Below are positions 44,314 to 53,312 of a stretch of 64,000 nt of DNA, one piece after another. Both the position numbers and the translations under genes were made by a program. Under the pieces are notes generated by a model. That model was not told the DNA's origin. It did not search any database and worked only from the letters and a program-made list of their open reading frames with translations. The stretch covers positions 3,596,001-3,660,000 of the forward strand of contig NC_018020.1 of the NCBI RefSeq assembly GCF_000266885.1, given 5' to 3'. The DNA comes from Turneriella parva DSM 21527 (lineage in GTDB: Bacteria; Spirochaetota; Leptospiria; Turneriellales; Turneriellaceae). How positions within the stretch are numbered: the stretch's first letter is position 1; every line of letters starts with the position of its first letter.

Positions 44314-44766
44314 GCCATGCCTATGCGTGGCCGAAAAATCGAAGAAGCACTGTGTGCAGTCGAGCTTGCGGCTTGCTATTTCGATGAAGATTAGAGTTTG
44401 GCGACTGGCGCAAGCACGACTGCTCGGTTGGCGCTCCTGGCTTCGAGGTTTGTCTGCGTCAGAAATCCTACTATTTGTTCGAATTCGGTATTGCGGCTTC
44501 GCAGGCCACGCATCGCGAGCTTGGGAGCGATTGGCCCCTGCCCGATCGAGGCTCTGTAGCGCTCGCTAGCCGGCACGGCGGGCAACAGATTTTACAAGCT
44601 GCGCCGCCATTCGCTACGCGAAAGGCGTGCTCGGTCTCGGCGACGAAGATGCGTCGACGCCCGCAGCTCAGTTGAGCTTTATTGGCGGGCGCGCCGCAGT
44701 CGCCTTCGACACAATTTGGGTTGCGCCGAAGACGGCACACCCCAAATCGTCTTGCAAAATCCAACG
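44308..44766 (+). repeat. Type A gene-less cassette C37 (copy A7)
   Basis: 459 bp; first of three type A copies in tandem (C37-C39). Confidence 0.85.
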
Positions 44767-44772
44767 TTGCCC
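44580..44772 (+). other. attC38
   Basis: R'' GGGCAAC, R' GTTGCCC (44766), 193 bp; closes C37. Confidence 0.93.
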
Positions 44773-45224
44773 GCCATGCCTATGCGTGGCCGAAAAATAG
44801 AAGAGATACTGTGTGCAGTCGAGCTTGCGGCTTGCTATTTCGATGAAGATTAGAGTTTGGCGACTGGCGCAAGCACGACTGCTCGGTGGGCGCTCCTGGT
44901 TTCGAGGTTCGTGAGCGTCAGAAATCCTGCTATTTGTTCGAATTCGGTATTGCGGCTTCGCAGGCCACGCATCGCGAGCTTGAAAGCAATAGGCCCCTGC
45001 CCGATCGATGCGACGTCGCGCTCGCGAGTCGGCACGGCGGGCAACAGATTTTACAAGCTGCGCCGCCATTCGCTACGCGAAAGGCGTGCTCGGTCTCGGC
45101 GACGAAGATGCGTCGACGCCCGCGCTCTGTCGAGCTTCATTGGCGGGCGCGCCGCAGTCGCCTTCGACACAATTTGGGTTGCGCCGAAGACGGCACACCC
45201 CAAATCGTCTTGTAAAATCTAACG
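44767..45224 (+). repeat. Type A gene-less cassette C38 (copy A8)
   Basis: 458 bp; minus-strand frame 44850-45044 open. Confidence 0.85.
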
Positions 45225-45230
45225 TTGCCC
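45039..45230 (+). other. attC39
   Basis: R'' GGGCAAC, R' GTTGCCC (45224), 192 bp; closes C38. Confidence 0.93.
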
Positions 45231-45683
45231 GCCATGCCTATGCGTGGCCGAAAAATAGAAGAGTTACTGTGTGCAGTCGAGCTTGCGGCTTGCTATTTGG
45301 GTGAAGATTAGAGTTTGGCGACTGGCGCAAGCACGACTGCTCGGTGGGCCCTCCTGGTATCGAGGTTCGTGAGCGTCAGAAATCCTACTATTTGTTCGAA
45401 TTCGGTATTGCGGCTTCGCAGGCCACGCATCGCGAGCTTGAGAGCAATAGGCCCCTGCCCGATCGATGCGACGTCGCGCTCGCGAGTCGGCACGGCGGGC
45501 AACAGATTTTACAAGCTGCGCCGCCATTCGCTACGCGAAAGGCGTGCTCGGTCTCGGCGACGAAGATGCGTCGACGCCCGCAGCTCGGTTGAGCTTCATT
45601 GGCGGGCGCGCCGCAGTCGCCTTCGACACAATTTGGTTTGCGCCGAAGACGGCACACCCCAAATCGTCTTGCAAAATCAAACG
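45225..45683 (+). repeat. Type A gene-less cassette C39 (copy A9)
   Basis: 459 bp; closely resembles C56 (59981-60439), sharing TTTGGTTTGCGCC in the attC where most copies have TTTGGGTTGCGCC. Confidence 0.85.
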
Positions 45684-45689
45684 TTAGAT
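45497..45689 (+). other. attC40
   Basis: R'' GGGCAAC, R' GTTAGAT (45683), 193 bp; closes C39. Confidence 0.93.
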
Positions 45690-45705
45690 GCCATTGCAGC
45701 AATAT

Positions 45706-46362
45706 ATGAATTCCCCAAAACTGATCTTAACCACGATGTTTCTCTCTTTGTCCTGTACAAGCCTTGTAGAAAACGCGAAAAAATACACAGACGAAAAGGT
45801 TAGGTGCTTAAGGGGAAACTGCTATGACGGTTTCGGAATCCAGCAAACCGATGATGTCGAAGTCTATACAGGCGAATTCTTAAACGGCAAATACCACGGG
45901 AAAGGTGAATTCAAATGCCTAGATAAAGCCTGGGTTAAAGGTACATTCATCAATGGGCGCTTGGTTGGTAGTTTCGAAATGGGCATTTGGGACTTTTTGA
46001 TCTTTGGTAACACACGAGAAGGCGAATATGACGGCACTATTCGAATAACATCGACAAAACATAAGAAGCTAGACCAATACGAGATAAATTACGATAAGGG
46101 TATACTCCACGGCCCTATTATAATGAGTTACGATTCTGGGCGGACTAAAATGACTATAAATCTCCGAAATGGGGCTTTCGAATCAGGTCATGCATCAGAT
46201 GCAAAAGGCAAGGTCACAAAACTGAAATTCCTGAGAGTGCAAGACGGCACGTATGAAAGGTGCTATCTTTCTCCAGAAGAAGACCCCAAAGAGAGATTTG
46301 ACGCATTTGATTGTTTCAAAGACCCTTTCCCAAAACTTATCCGAGGCTGCAACGGCATCTAA
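45706..46362 (+). CDS. MORN-repeat lipoprotein, cassette C40
   Basis: 218 residues from ATG 45706; an ATG at 45688 lies inside the R' core and is also in frame. Lipobox MFLSLSC, then MORN repeats (YTGEFLNGKYHGKGEFKC, WVKGTFINGRLVGSFE, EGEYDGTIRI). The stop codon TAA is formed by the R'' box itself. Neighbour C41 encodes a related protein. Confidence 0.75.
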   Translation: MNSPKLILTTMFLSLSCTSLVENAKKYTDEKVRCLRGNCYDGFGIQQTDDVEVYTGEFLNGKYHGKGEFKCLDKAWVKGTFINGRLVGSFEMGIWDFLIFGNTREGEYDGTIRITSTKHKKLDQYEINYDKGILHGPIIMSYDSGRTKMTINLRNGAFESGHASDAKGKVTKLKFLRVQDGTYERCYLSPEEDPKERFDAFDCFKDPFPKLIRGCNGI

Positions 46363-46581
46363 CAAGATTTACCTGCTGCGCTCGCTGCGGTGCCGTAGCT
46401 CCTCGCGTGCTCGGCCTCCGGTGGCCTGAAATGCGTTGACGCCCGCGCTCTGTCGAGCTTTATTGGCGGGCGCAACGCAGCCACCTGCGGCACATCGATG
46501 GCGCGCCAAGAGCGGCTTCACTAAGAAGACTGCATTTATTGTGCGGCGCACCATCGACGTCAGGTAAATCCAACGTTGTGC
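46357..46581 (+). other. attC41
   Basis: R'' ATCTAAC, R' GTTGTGC (46575), 225 bp; closes C40 and overlaps its stop codon. Confidence 0.93.
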
Positions 46582-46590
46582 GAAATAGCC

Positions 46591-47211
46591 ATGAAGAGAT
46601 TATTACCTATACTTTTTCTCAGTTCGGCCCTTTTTCCACAGATAGCCGAAAAATCCCTTTTTGCAGAAGAAGCTGAATGCCAATCTGGTAACTGTCAAGA
46701 CGGATTTGGCCGCATCAGAATATTCCCGCAATCGCGCGCACTCCATATGGAGAAAGGTGAGACAAGTTATGAAGGAAATTTTCGACGTGGTTTGCGCCAC
46801 GGCAAAGGCATCATCAGATATTCAAATGGAATAGTATATGAAGGCCTTTGGCAAAATGATCTTTATGATGGCCCTGCCAAAATCACGTTTAATGATCAAA
46901 GTTCATTCCAAATAAAATCGAAGCAAGGTGTGTTTTCATGGAGAAATAAAATATTTAAGCAAACTGATATTGAGCGCAGAGCGTTGTTTGATTATGAGTG
47001 CCTGAAGGCTACTGGCCTGATAACGATACAACCCAAGGATGAAAAACAAATGTCATCGATAAATAAGTACTGTGATAGCCAAAGCAAAGAATCTTTTTTT
47101 AGGAATAGGCGAGAGTTTCGCAAATTAGTATGCACATTTGGCATAACGACCACAAGCATTTGGACAACCGCTAAAGATGAAACGTGCGCCGATTTGAAGG
47201 ATTGGAACTAG
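46591..47211 (+). CDS. MORN-repeat exported protein, cassette C41
   Basis: 206 residues. Signal peptide (LLPILFLSSALFPQIA), then CQSGNCQDGFGRIRIF, very like CLRGNCYDGFGIQQ of C40, and MORN repeats (YEGNFRRGLRHGKGIIRYSN, YEGLWQNDLYDGPAKITF). MORN proteins usually act at membranes. Paralogous cassettes standing side by side suggest duplication followed by divergence. Confidence 0.8.
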   Translation: MKRLLPILFLSSALFPQIAEKSLFAEEAECQSGNCQDGFGRIRIFPQSRALHMEKGETSYEGNFRRGLRHGKGIIRYSNGIVYEGLWQNDLYDGPAKITFNDQSSFQIKSKQGVFSWRNKIFKQTDIERRALFDYECLKATGLITIQPKDEKQMSSINKYCDSQSKESFFRNRREFRKLVCTFGITTTSIWTTAKDETCADLKDWN

Positions 47212-47235
47212 AGAATGCTACCGAATGGCTACTTC

Positions 47236-47431
47236 GCACAACAAGTTTTACCTGCTGCGCTCGCTGCGGTGCCGTAGCTCCTCGCGTGCTCGGCCGCTCC
47301 GCGCCACAGATGCCCTGCGCCCGCCGGCCAATGGGCCTGCATTGGCGGGCTCGGGCAGGCGCTTCGGGCACATTTTTGCTTGTGCCGAAGACGTCACAAG
47401 CAAAAACGTCAAGGTAAAACCAACGTTGTGG
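47236..47431 (+). other. attC42
   Basis: R'' GCACAAC, R' GTTGTGG (47425), 196 bp; closes C41. Confidence 0.93.
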
Positions 47432-47451
47432 GAAAGGCTGCCTAGATTATT

Positions 47452-47997
47452 ATGACGAAAAAAATTGGAATACTTTTGACATTCTTACTCAGTGGACATA
47501 TATTCCCAGTCGAGCAGATTCCGGAAACACTTGAGGCGTTCGATAAAGAAATAAGAACCCTGGAACCTTTTGAGAAAAAACCACATGGCTTGTCTGAATA
47601 CAGGAACACATTTTGGCTTGAACAAGGCAATGTCACGAAAGAGAAAATAATAAAGATTGCTGAATCATTCCAGGGAAAAACGATCCTCGGAATAAGAATT
47701 TTTGAAGAACTTTCAGTGTATGAAGATTTAGACAGGTTTCCCTATGTCGCAAATGCACCGATCCCGAATAAGAAAGCTATATATGTTAGCCTTTATGGCT
47801 GTTTATCCGACACAACGAAGAAGATTCCTGAGGAAGCAAAAAAATATAAGGACTCTACTTATGGTCTCGCAATCACTTTGAAGTTTCATGGTAAATACGA
47901 TAAAGTGAAGGGATTGTCTTCAATCGAGCCGAATCAGGGATTTAATCAAATTGTCATAGAAATAGCATACAACAGTCGTGTCTGTATCCCTAGGTGA
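47452..47997 (+). CDS. Exported hypothetical protein, cassette C42
   Basis: 181 residues with a signal peptide (IGILLTFLLSGHIFPVEQ). Two cysteines in the mature part (YGCLSD, SRVCIPR at the C-terminus). No family recognised. Compact cassette; ATG 20 bases after the core. Confidence 0.6.
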   Translation: MTKKIGILLTFLLSGHIFPVEQIPETLEAFDKEIRTLEPFEKKPHGLSEYRNTFWLEQGNVTKEKIIKIAESFQGKTILGIRIFEELSVYEDLDRFPYVANAPIPNKKAIYVSLYGCLSDTTKKIPEEAKKYKDSTYGLAITLKFHGKYDKVKGLSSIEPNQGFNQIVIEIAYNSRVCIPR

Positions 47998-48009
47998 CGG
48001 CAGCCCATC

Positions 48010-48202
48010 GCACAACAAATTTTACGCGCTGCGCCGCGACCACTTCGTTGGGTCGCGTGCTCGGGTCTCCGCGGCATAAGATCGCGGACAAAGCACAAGC
48101 GGGACGCTTGTTTTGTGCTTTGCCGCGAGCCGCTGCGACCACATTTTGCCTTGCTGTGAAGACCCAGCAAGGCAAAACGTCAGCGTAAAATCCGCGTTGT
48201 GC
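48010..48202 (+). other. attC43
   Basis: R'' GCACAAC, R' GTTGTGC (48196), 193 bp; closes C42 with one core mismatch (start GTTGTGG). Confidence 0.91.
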
Positions 48203-48229
48203 GAAACACGGCGAAATATTTTTCAATTC

Positions 48230-48249
48230 CTCGATCATCCATGATCGAG
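48230..48249 (+). repeat. NTCCNT-loop hairpin, start side of C43
   Basis: 7-bp stem CTCGATC/GATCGAG, loop ATCCAT; AT-containing stem, so the pairing is not just GC richness. Confidence 0.75.
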
Positions 48250-48325
48250 CTCTGTCCTTGAAAGCTTTTGATTTCTTGCCGGCTCTGCATTTAAAGTGAA
48301 AGCAGTTGACACAATATGCATCATT

Positions 48326-48344
48326 GTGATTCATAATGAATCAC
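48326..48344 (+). promoter_or_regulatory. Palindromic operator before the antitoxin gene, C43
   Basis: GTGATTCATAATGAATCAC is a perfect 19-bp palindrome, with a TTGACA box at 48306. It covers the ATG at 48336 and so favours the later start at 48354. Confidence 0.65.
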
Positions 48345-48353
48345 GAGGAATAT

Positions 48354-48596
48354 ATGCCGAGAACCGTAACTCTTAGATTGCCCGATAAGACATATAAGCA
48401 GGTCAAAACGGCCGCCCTGTCGGAAAATCGATCTATAGCAAACTATATTGAGACGCATCTGCTTGAACACTTGTTCGAGTCTGATTTCGTCGATGACATA
48501 GAAATGAGTTCGTACGCCAGGGATCCCAAATTTCGCAAAACCATCGAATCTGCCCAGGCTGACATTAAAAAGAAGAAGTACAAGATAGTAGCTTAG
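48354..48596 (+). CDS. Ribbon-helix-helix antitoxin, cassette C43
   Basis: 80 residues from ATG 48354, preceded by a GAGG box. RTVTLRLPDKTYKQVKTAALSENRSIANYI is a ribbon-helix-helix DNA-binding domain. It should repress its own promoter through the palindrome just upstream. The toxin gene begins 1 bp after the stop. Confidence 0.85.
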   Translation: MPRTVTLRLPDKTYKQVKTAALSENRSIANYIETHLLEHLFESDFVDDIEMSSYARDPKFRKTIESAQADIKKKKYKIVA

Positions 48597-48597
48597 A

Positions 48598-48861
48598 ATG
48601 TTCCAGATCGCTGAGACTGAAACCTTTGAGGAAGAGCTTAAAGCGTTGGGATTACAGCAAAGATTCGACAAAGCCAAGAAAACCATCTATTCCATGCTGA
48701 AGGACAATCCTTACTATGGAAACAATATTAAGAAGCTGAAGGGCAACTACGCAGGGCTGTATCGGTACCGGTTAGGCGATTACCGACTGATCTACTCAAT
48801 TGATGAAGACGAGCAAATCGTTTTCATGTTACACGCAGTTCAAAGAAAAGACGCATACTAA
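48598..48861 (+). CDS. RelE-family toxin, cassette C43
   Basis: 87 residues: KKLKGNYAGLYRYRLGDYRLIYSIDEDEQIVFMLHAVQRKDAY is the RelE-family C-terminal half, including the YRLGDYRLIY motif. Predicted ribosome-dependent mRNA interferase. Confidence 0.9.
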   Translation: MFQIAETETFEEELKALGLQQRFDKAKKTIYSMLKDNPYYGNNIKKLKGNYAGLYRYRLGDYRLIYSIDEDEQIVFMLHAVQRKDAY

Positions 48862-48864
48862 ATA

Positions 48865-48890
48865 CCTGATTGCCATCCTTGGCAATCAGG
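48865..48890 (+). repeat. NTCCNT-loop hairpin, end side of C43
   Basis: 10-bp perfect stem CCTGATTGCC/GGCAATCAGG, loop ATCCTT. Confidence 0.8.
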
Positions 48891-48912
48891 GCTGGGCCGA
48901 ACGCCGTGCATC

Positions 48913-49109
48913 GCACAACAAATTTTACGCGCTGCGGGCGCGACCGCTTCGCTGGGTCGCGTCCTCGGGTCTTCGCGGCATAAGATCGCGGACGACGCGC
49001 ACACCGGGAGGTGTGTTTGGGCGCGCCGCCGCGAGCCGCTACGACCACATTTTGACTTGCTGCGAAGACACAGCAAGTCAAAACGTCAGCGTAAAATCAA
49101 CGTTGCCCG
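48913..49109 (+). other. attC44
   Basis: R'' GCACAAC, R' GTTGCCC (49103), 197 bp; closes C43. Confidence 0.93.
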
Positions 49110-49561
49110 CCATGCCTATGCGTGGCCGAAAAAAAGAAGAAGCACTGTGTGCAGTCGAGCTTGCGGCTTGCTATTTCGGTGAAGATTAGAGTTTGGCGAC
49201 TGGCGCAAGCACGACTGCTCGGTTGGCGCTCCTGGCTTCGAGGTTTGTGGGCGTCAGAAATCCTACTATTTGTTCGAATTCGGTATTGCGGCTTCGCAGG
49301 CCACGCATCGCGAGCTTGAGAGCGATTGGCCCCTGCCCGTTCGATGCGACGTCGCGCTCGCGAGTCGGCACGGCGGGCAACAGATTTTACAAGCTGCGCC
49401 GCCATTCGCTACGCGAAAGGCGTGCTCGGTCTCGGCGACGAAGATGCGTCGACGCCCGCAGCTCAGTTGAGCTTTGTTGGCGGGCGCGCCGCAGTCGCCT
49501 TCGACACAATTTGGGTTGCGCCGAAGACGGCACACCCCAAATCGTCTTGCAAAATCAAACG
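49104..49561 (+). repeat. Type A gene-less cassette C44 (copy A10)
   Basis: 458 bp; body nearly the same as C26. Confidence 0.85.
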
Positions 49562-49567
49562 TTGTCT
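49375..49567 (+). other. attC45
   Basis: R'' GGGCAAC, R' GTTGTCT (49561), 193 bp; closes C44. Confidence 0.93.
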
Positions 49568-49590
49568 GACATAGTTGCAGAAAAAAGTCC

Positions 49591-50181
49591 TCATCCACCC
49601 GCATCCTTGCGGGTGCTCTTCACCTTGAGGGAACGGCCGATCTCTTCGATTTCATTTCGGGATAAGGTGTCAGGTTTTGAAGGGATATTGTTATCTTCTT
49701 TCGGCCATGAAATTACAAAAGTATAAGAACTTCTGCCTCCATCCAAGAACATCATAAGCGAATGCCTTCCTTGAAATATGCTTTCACGCAAATAGCCATT
49801 TCTTGGTTTCGTTATCTTCTCTGAACGAATTACATACCGGTCCGACCTTTCATTTCCACAATGAGCTCGGAATAGATCTGCTAGTGGTACACCTGGAATC
49901 TCTGTAAACCCAATCAAGAAGTCGTTTGACTTGTATTCATGGAATTCCAGCGTCATTTTCCTGCCGTAGAACATCAAAGGTGTCTGCTTTTTCGAATAGA
50001 CGAGTTCCAATTTCCGAGGAACCTGAAACTCGAAGGCGCCCGACTCATTTGCTATTCGCAAACTTGCACTTTTCTTTGAAGCTCCTGAATCCTTTGCCTC
50101 ACTCCGCAAGAAATTGCTATCCGGAAAAAGAAGCCCTAAGAAGCAGCATCCTATAGCTACAATGAATCGGTTAGCGACCAT
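49591..50181 (-). CDS. Exported hypothetical protein, cassette C45
   Basis: 196 residues from ATG 50181 (MVANRFIVAIGCCFLGLLF, a signal or lipoprotein signal); a GTG/ATG further upstream would add 20 residues. The mature part is beta-rich with GAFEFQVPRKLELVYSKK. No family recognised. Reversed; its last six codons (RKDAGG) fall in the start-side hairpin of the cassette. Confidence 0.6.
   Translation of the reverse strand: MVANRFIVAIGCCFLGLLFPDSNFLRSEAKDSGASKKSASLRIANESGAFEFQVPRKLELVYSKKQTPLMFYGRKMTLEFHEYKSNDFLIGFTEIPGVPLADLFRAHCGNERSDRYVIRSEKITKPRNGYLRESIFQGRHSLMMFLDGGRSSYTFVISWPKEDNNIPSKPDTLSRNEIEEIGRSLKVKSTRKDAGG
49596..49615 (+). repeat. NTCCNT-loop hairpin, start side of C45
   Basis: 7-bp stem CACCCGC/GCGGGTG, loop ATCCTT; overlaps the 3' end of the reversed gene. 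Confidence 0.7.
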
Positions 50182-50248
50182 CTCCTCGTCCAACCTGAAG
50201 TGGTATATTTGGCTTGTAAATGACATAATGTGTTCATACATGATTGCG

Positions 50249-50270
50249 GCCCAGCCGTCCGTGGCTGGGC
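50249..50270 (+). repeat. NTCCNT-loop hairpin, end side of C45
   Basis: 8-bp stem GCCCAGCC/GGCTGGGC, loop GTCCGT. Confidence 0.75.
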
Positions 50271-50289
50271 CTATTCAAGCAACTACGTC

Positions 50290-50512
50290 AGACAACAAGA
50301 TTTACGAGCTGCGCTCCCTGCGGTGCCGTAGCTCCTCGGGTGCTCGGCCTCACCCACAAAGAAGCGTTGACGCCGCACGCACGTGACGTGCATTCGGTGC
50401 GGCGCAACGCTGTGGGTTCGGCAAATTGATGACGCTTAGTATGCGGCTTTCCAAACAAGCCTGCTTTTATTGTGCGGCGCGTCATCAACTTCTCGTAAAT
50501 CCAACGTTGTGT
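50290..50512 (+). other. attC46
   Basis: R'' AGACAAC, R' GTTGTGT (50506), 223 bp; closes C45. Confidence 0.93.
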
Positions 50513-50528
50513 GCAATGGCTAAGAAAC

Positions 50529-51440
50529 TTATTTTCTCAATGGCATATTCGCAAAGCGACCATCTCGACAGTCAAATGTATACGTTCTTCGCGGATTCTC
50601 ATTCGGATTATTTGCATCAATCTCAGCACCGGAAATCAGCAGATTCTGGCAAGTCTTGCTCATTAGTTTAAATTCGTTGTTGTCTACGAATGCCTTCTCG
50701 AATACTTGTTTCAGATTTCCGTCACTCTGGCCAAAGTAGATTGTAACCCGCACCCACCCACAACAGCCTGAACTCTCTATAGCATCCGCGTACTCGTCAT
50801 TGTTTACCTTCACAATCGTTGCGACGCTGCGACGCTTTCCGATGTGCATTGGTTGCCAGAAATTTCCCTTGAAAATCCACAGGGATTTAGGTGAAATAAA
50901 GGTGAACACGTCATCCACTATGGCCGGTACAGTCACAATGGCCAGGTTCCCTTCTATCTCATGAATCTGAATGATTTTATTGAGTTGCCGTAACTGGGTT
51001 CTGGAGCCTTCCGGATTCCATTTCATATTCTCTTCCAGCATTCTTCGGCCAAACCATTGTGCATTCAACAATAGCCTATCTCTGCCGCGGCCACAAATCA
51101 ACTTTTGACCGGGGTGCGCTTGCCCTTCCACACGCCCAAAGAATTTCAAACAATCCTCTGTGACTGGAAACTCAGTCAGGAATCGAGAAAAAACCCAGCC
51201 ACTCTTCCCCTCTATCTCGGCATTTAACCATTTGCCTGCAAATCCATCAATAGTTTCAGCTGCCTGTTCCTTTTGATCCAGTATCTTAACGATTGCAGCG
51301 TCAGGTATCGTTGTTACTAATGGCGCGTTCTTCCGTGGCTCCTTACGTAGGTTTACGCCACCTATTGCATTCACAGCGCGAAATTCGACCGCCAGCAAAT
51401 TTACGCATCCAAGTATCATGAAGGCAAACAGGTATTTCAT
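50529..51440 (-). CDS. SH3-like exported protein, cassette C46
   Basis: 303 residues. Signal peptide (YLFAFMILGCVNLLAVEF), SH3-like domain (GGVNLRKEPRKNAPLVTTIP to WLNAEIEGKSGWVFSRFLT), then KLICGRGRDRLLLNAQWFGRR and ESSGCCGWVRVTIYFGQSD, the same C-terminal domain as C6. Reversed, but in a compact cassette without hairpins; the stop lies near the cassette start and the promoter must lie within 51441-51510. Confidence 0.75.
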   Translation of the reverse strand: MKYLFAFMILGCVNLLAVEFRAVNAIGGVNLRKEPRKNAPLVTTIPDAAIVKILDQKEQAAETIDGFAGKWLNAEIEGKSGWVFSRFLTEFPVTEDCLKFFGRVEGQAHPGQKLICGRGRDRLLLNAQWFGRRMLEENMKWNPEGSRTQLRQLNKIIQIHEIEGNLAIVTVPAIVDDVFTFISPKSLWIFKGNFWQPMHIGKRRSVATIVKVNNDEYADAIESSGCCGWVRVTIYFGQSDGNLKQVFEKAFVDNNEFKLMSKTCQNLLISGAEIDANNPNENPRRTYTFDCRDGRFANMPLRK

Positions 51441-51510
51441 ATCGGCACTTCAACCTCGGCTATATATTCAGTGATTTCGTCAACATAAATCATCCCGAAT
51501 TAGCCACTGC

Positions 51511-51735
51511 ACACAACAATATTTACCTGCTGCGCTCGCTGCGGTGCCGTTGCTCCTCGCGTGCTCGGCCTCCGGTGGCCTGAAATGCGTTGACGCCCGC
51601 GCTCTATCGAGCTTCATTGGCGGGCGCAACGCAGCCACCTGCGGCACATCGATGGCGCGCCAAGAGCAGCTCCGCTAAGAAGACTGCATTTATTGTGCGG
51701 CGCACCATCGACGTCAGGTAAATCCAACGTTGTGC
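51511..51735 (+). other. attC47
   Basis: R'' ACACAAC, R' GTTGTGC (51729), 225 bp; closes C46. Confidence 0.93.
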
Positions 51736-52098
51736 GAAAGGGGCTAAGATTATTAACTCTCCATTCAAAATAATTTTCCTGATCATCTGGCCTCTCTTGG
51801 TGAACGACTTTTTCATAATCTATGGAGATATAAATGAGAAAAAATGGGTTGTGTATTTTGACGAATTCTTTTATTTAGTTGTACCGATTTTGACGATATT
51901 TTGGCTCCGAAAAAGTAATAGACTTTCTTTGGCCGGTCTTGGGTGGCCTGGAATATCTGATGTCATTACCGAGGAATTTTTTGCCATTCTATATTTTTTG
52001 TTCTACTACTTTTTCATACTTAAAGGCTTTGGCTCGGCCTTAGTAGACATATTCCGAGCAAATCCGCACTGTGCAGTGACCCCCGAAAACCGGACAGC

Positions 52099-52920
52099 TT
52101 AACCTGCTGCCATTAGGTTCCTGTATTCAACCGGCGAACGCATCTTCAAGCCTTTATGGGGCGCATGATGGTTGTAGTCATGCATCCAGTCTGAAATCTG
52201 CGGCATTACTTTCCACGCGGATTCAAGGCGATTTATGTAAACGTAATCGCGCTTGAATGTTTTCACAAATGCTTCGGCCATACCGTTGCTTTCAGGGCTA
52301 TAGGCAGGCGTCGTGCAGACTTGAAAGCCGATGGAAGATGCAAAATGAACCGTTTCACGGCTCGTGAATTGTGGGCCATTATCACTGAGCAGTTGAATGG
52401 TGTGTGGGCATTCAGCCTTGCCAAAGCGCTCTTCGACTGCACCGAGCAGCATGTCGCGAATGTTCAGACCGTCGATGCCGACGGTGCTGCTAAAGTGATT
52501 GATGACTTGCCGATCGTGGCAATCCAGAACAAACGCCACCCAGACGTGAGTGCCATCCCAGGTAAGCACGCCAAATATATCCATGCACCAGCGCACGTCA
52601 CTTTTCGCCGTGATGATTCTGCCATCATGCACAAGGGTGCGACGGCTTGCAACTTTTTGCAGCAGCAACTGGTGCACCTTCATCAATCGGTAGACGCGCT
52701 TCTTATTCACGCGTGAAAAGCCTTGTTTTTCAAGGGTTTTGTTGAGCATTGCTGTCACGCGTCTATACCCGTAAGTCGGTCTTTCATCACAGATGCGTCG
52801 GATTTCCGGCAGTACTCGTTCATCTACCGTCTGGTCGGTTTTATTTCCGCGTCGTGAGGATTTCAAGCTTTCATAGAGGTTGGATCGAGATACGCGCAAT
52901 ACATCCGCTACCTGATTCAC
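52099..52920 (-). CDS. IS3-family transposase OrfB
   Basis: 273 residues. An HTH_21-like start (RRICDERPTYGYRRVTAMLN) precedes a DDE core with RWCMDIFGVLTWDGTHVW, LLSDNGPQFTS and YSPESNGMAEAFVKTFKRDY. It overlaps OrfA by GTGA and is probably made as a frameshift fusion. Confidence 0.92.
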   Translation of the reverse strand: MNQVADVLRVSRSNLYESLKSSRRGNKTDQTVDERVLPEIRRICDERPTYGYRRVTAMLNKTLEKQGFSRVNKKRVYRLMKVHQLLLQKVASRRTLVHDGRIITAKSDVRWCMDIFGVLTWDGTHVWVAFVLDCHDRQVINHFSSTVGIDGLNIRDMLLGAVEERFGKAECPHTIQLLSDNGPQFTSRETVHFASSIGFQVCTTPAYSPESNGMAEAFVKTFKRDYVYINRLESAWKVMPQISDWMHDYNHHAPHKGLKMRSPVEYRNLMAAG

Positions 52921-53312
52921 TCGAAACCCTCGATGCCGCGCAATGGCTTGTGCGAGATCAGTTTTTTTTCGCGTCCAATACGCACGGCTTCCTTGAGGAT
53001 TTCAACTTCTTCCGTCTTACGACCCAAAATGCTCTCCAGCCGACGGATGCGCTCTTGGAGCTGCCTGACCTGCGATACGGGCAATACTTCCTCTTCGCTG
53101 CCAACAGCCGTCAGAGCGCCAGCCTCTTTCAGCTTTTTCCATTTGAAAATCTGCGTCGCTGCGATTCCATGTTTTCGGGCCACATACGACATGCTCATAC
53201 CGGGCTGTTCGGCCTCTACCAGAATCTCCAGTTTCTCCGCGACCGACCATCTGCGCCGCCGCTGGACGGTTGTGACTAACTCTACCTTAGCCTTAGTACT
53301 ATCATTATTCAT
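52917..53312 (-). CDS. IS3-family transposase OrfA
   Basis: 131 residues: RRRRWSVAEKLEILVEAEQP and MSYVARKHGIAATQIFKWKK form the IS2-type helix-turn-helix, followed by a leucine-zipper-like coil (VRQLQERIRRLESILGRKTE). Confidence 0.9.
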   Translation of the reverse strand: MNNDSTKAKVELVTTVQRRRRWSVAEKLEILVEAEQPGMSMSYVARKHGIAATQIFKWKKLKEAGALTAVGSEEEVLPVSQVRQLQERIRRLESILGRKTEEVEILKEAVRIGREKKLISHKPLRGIEGFE

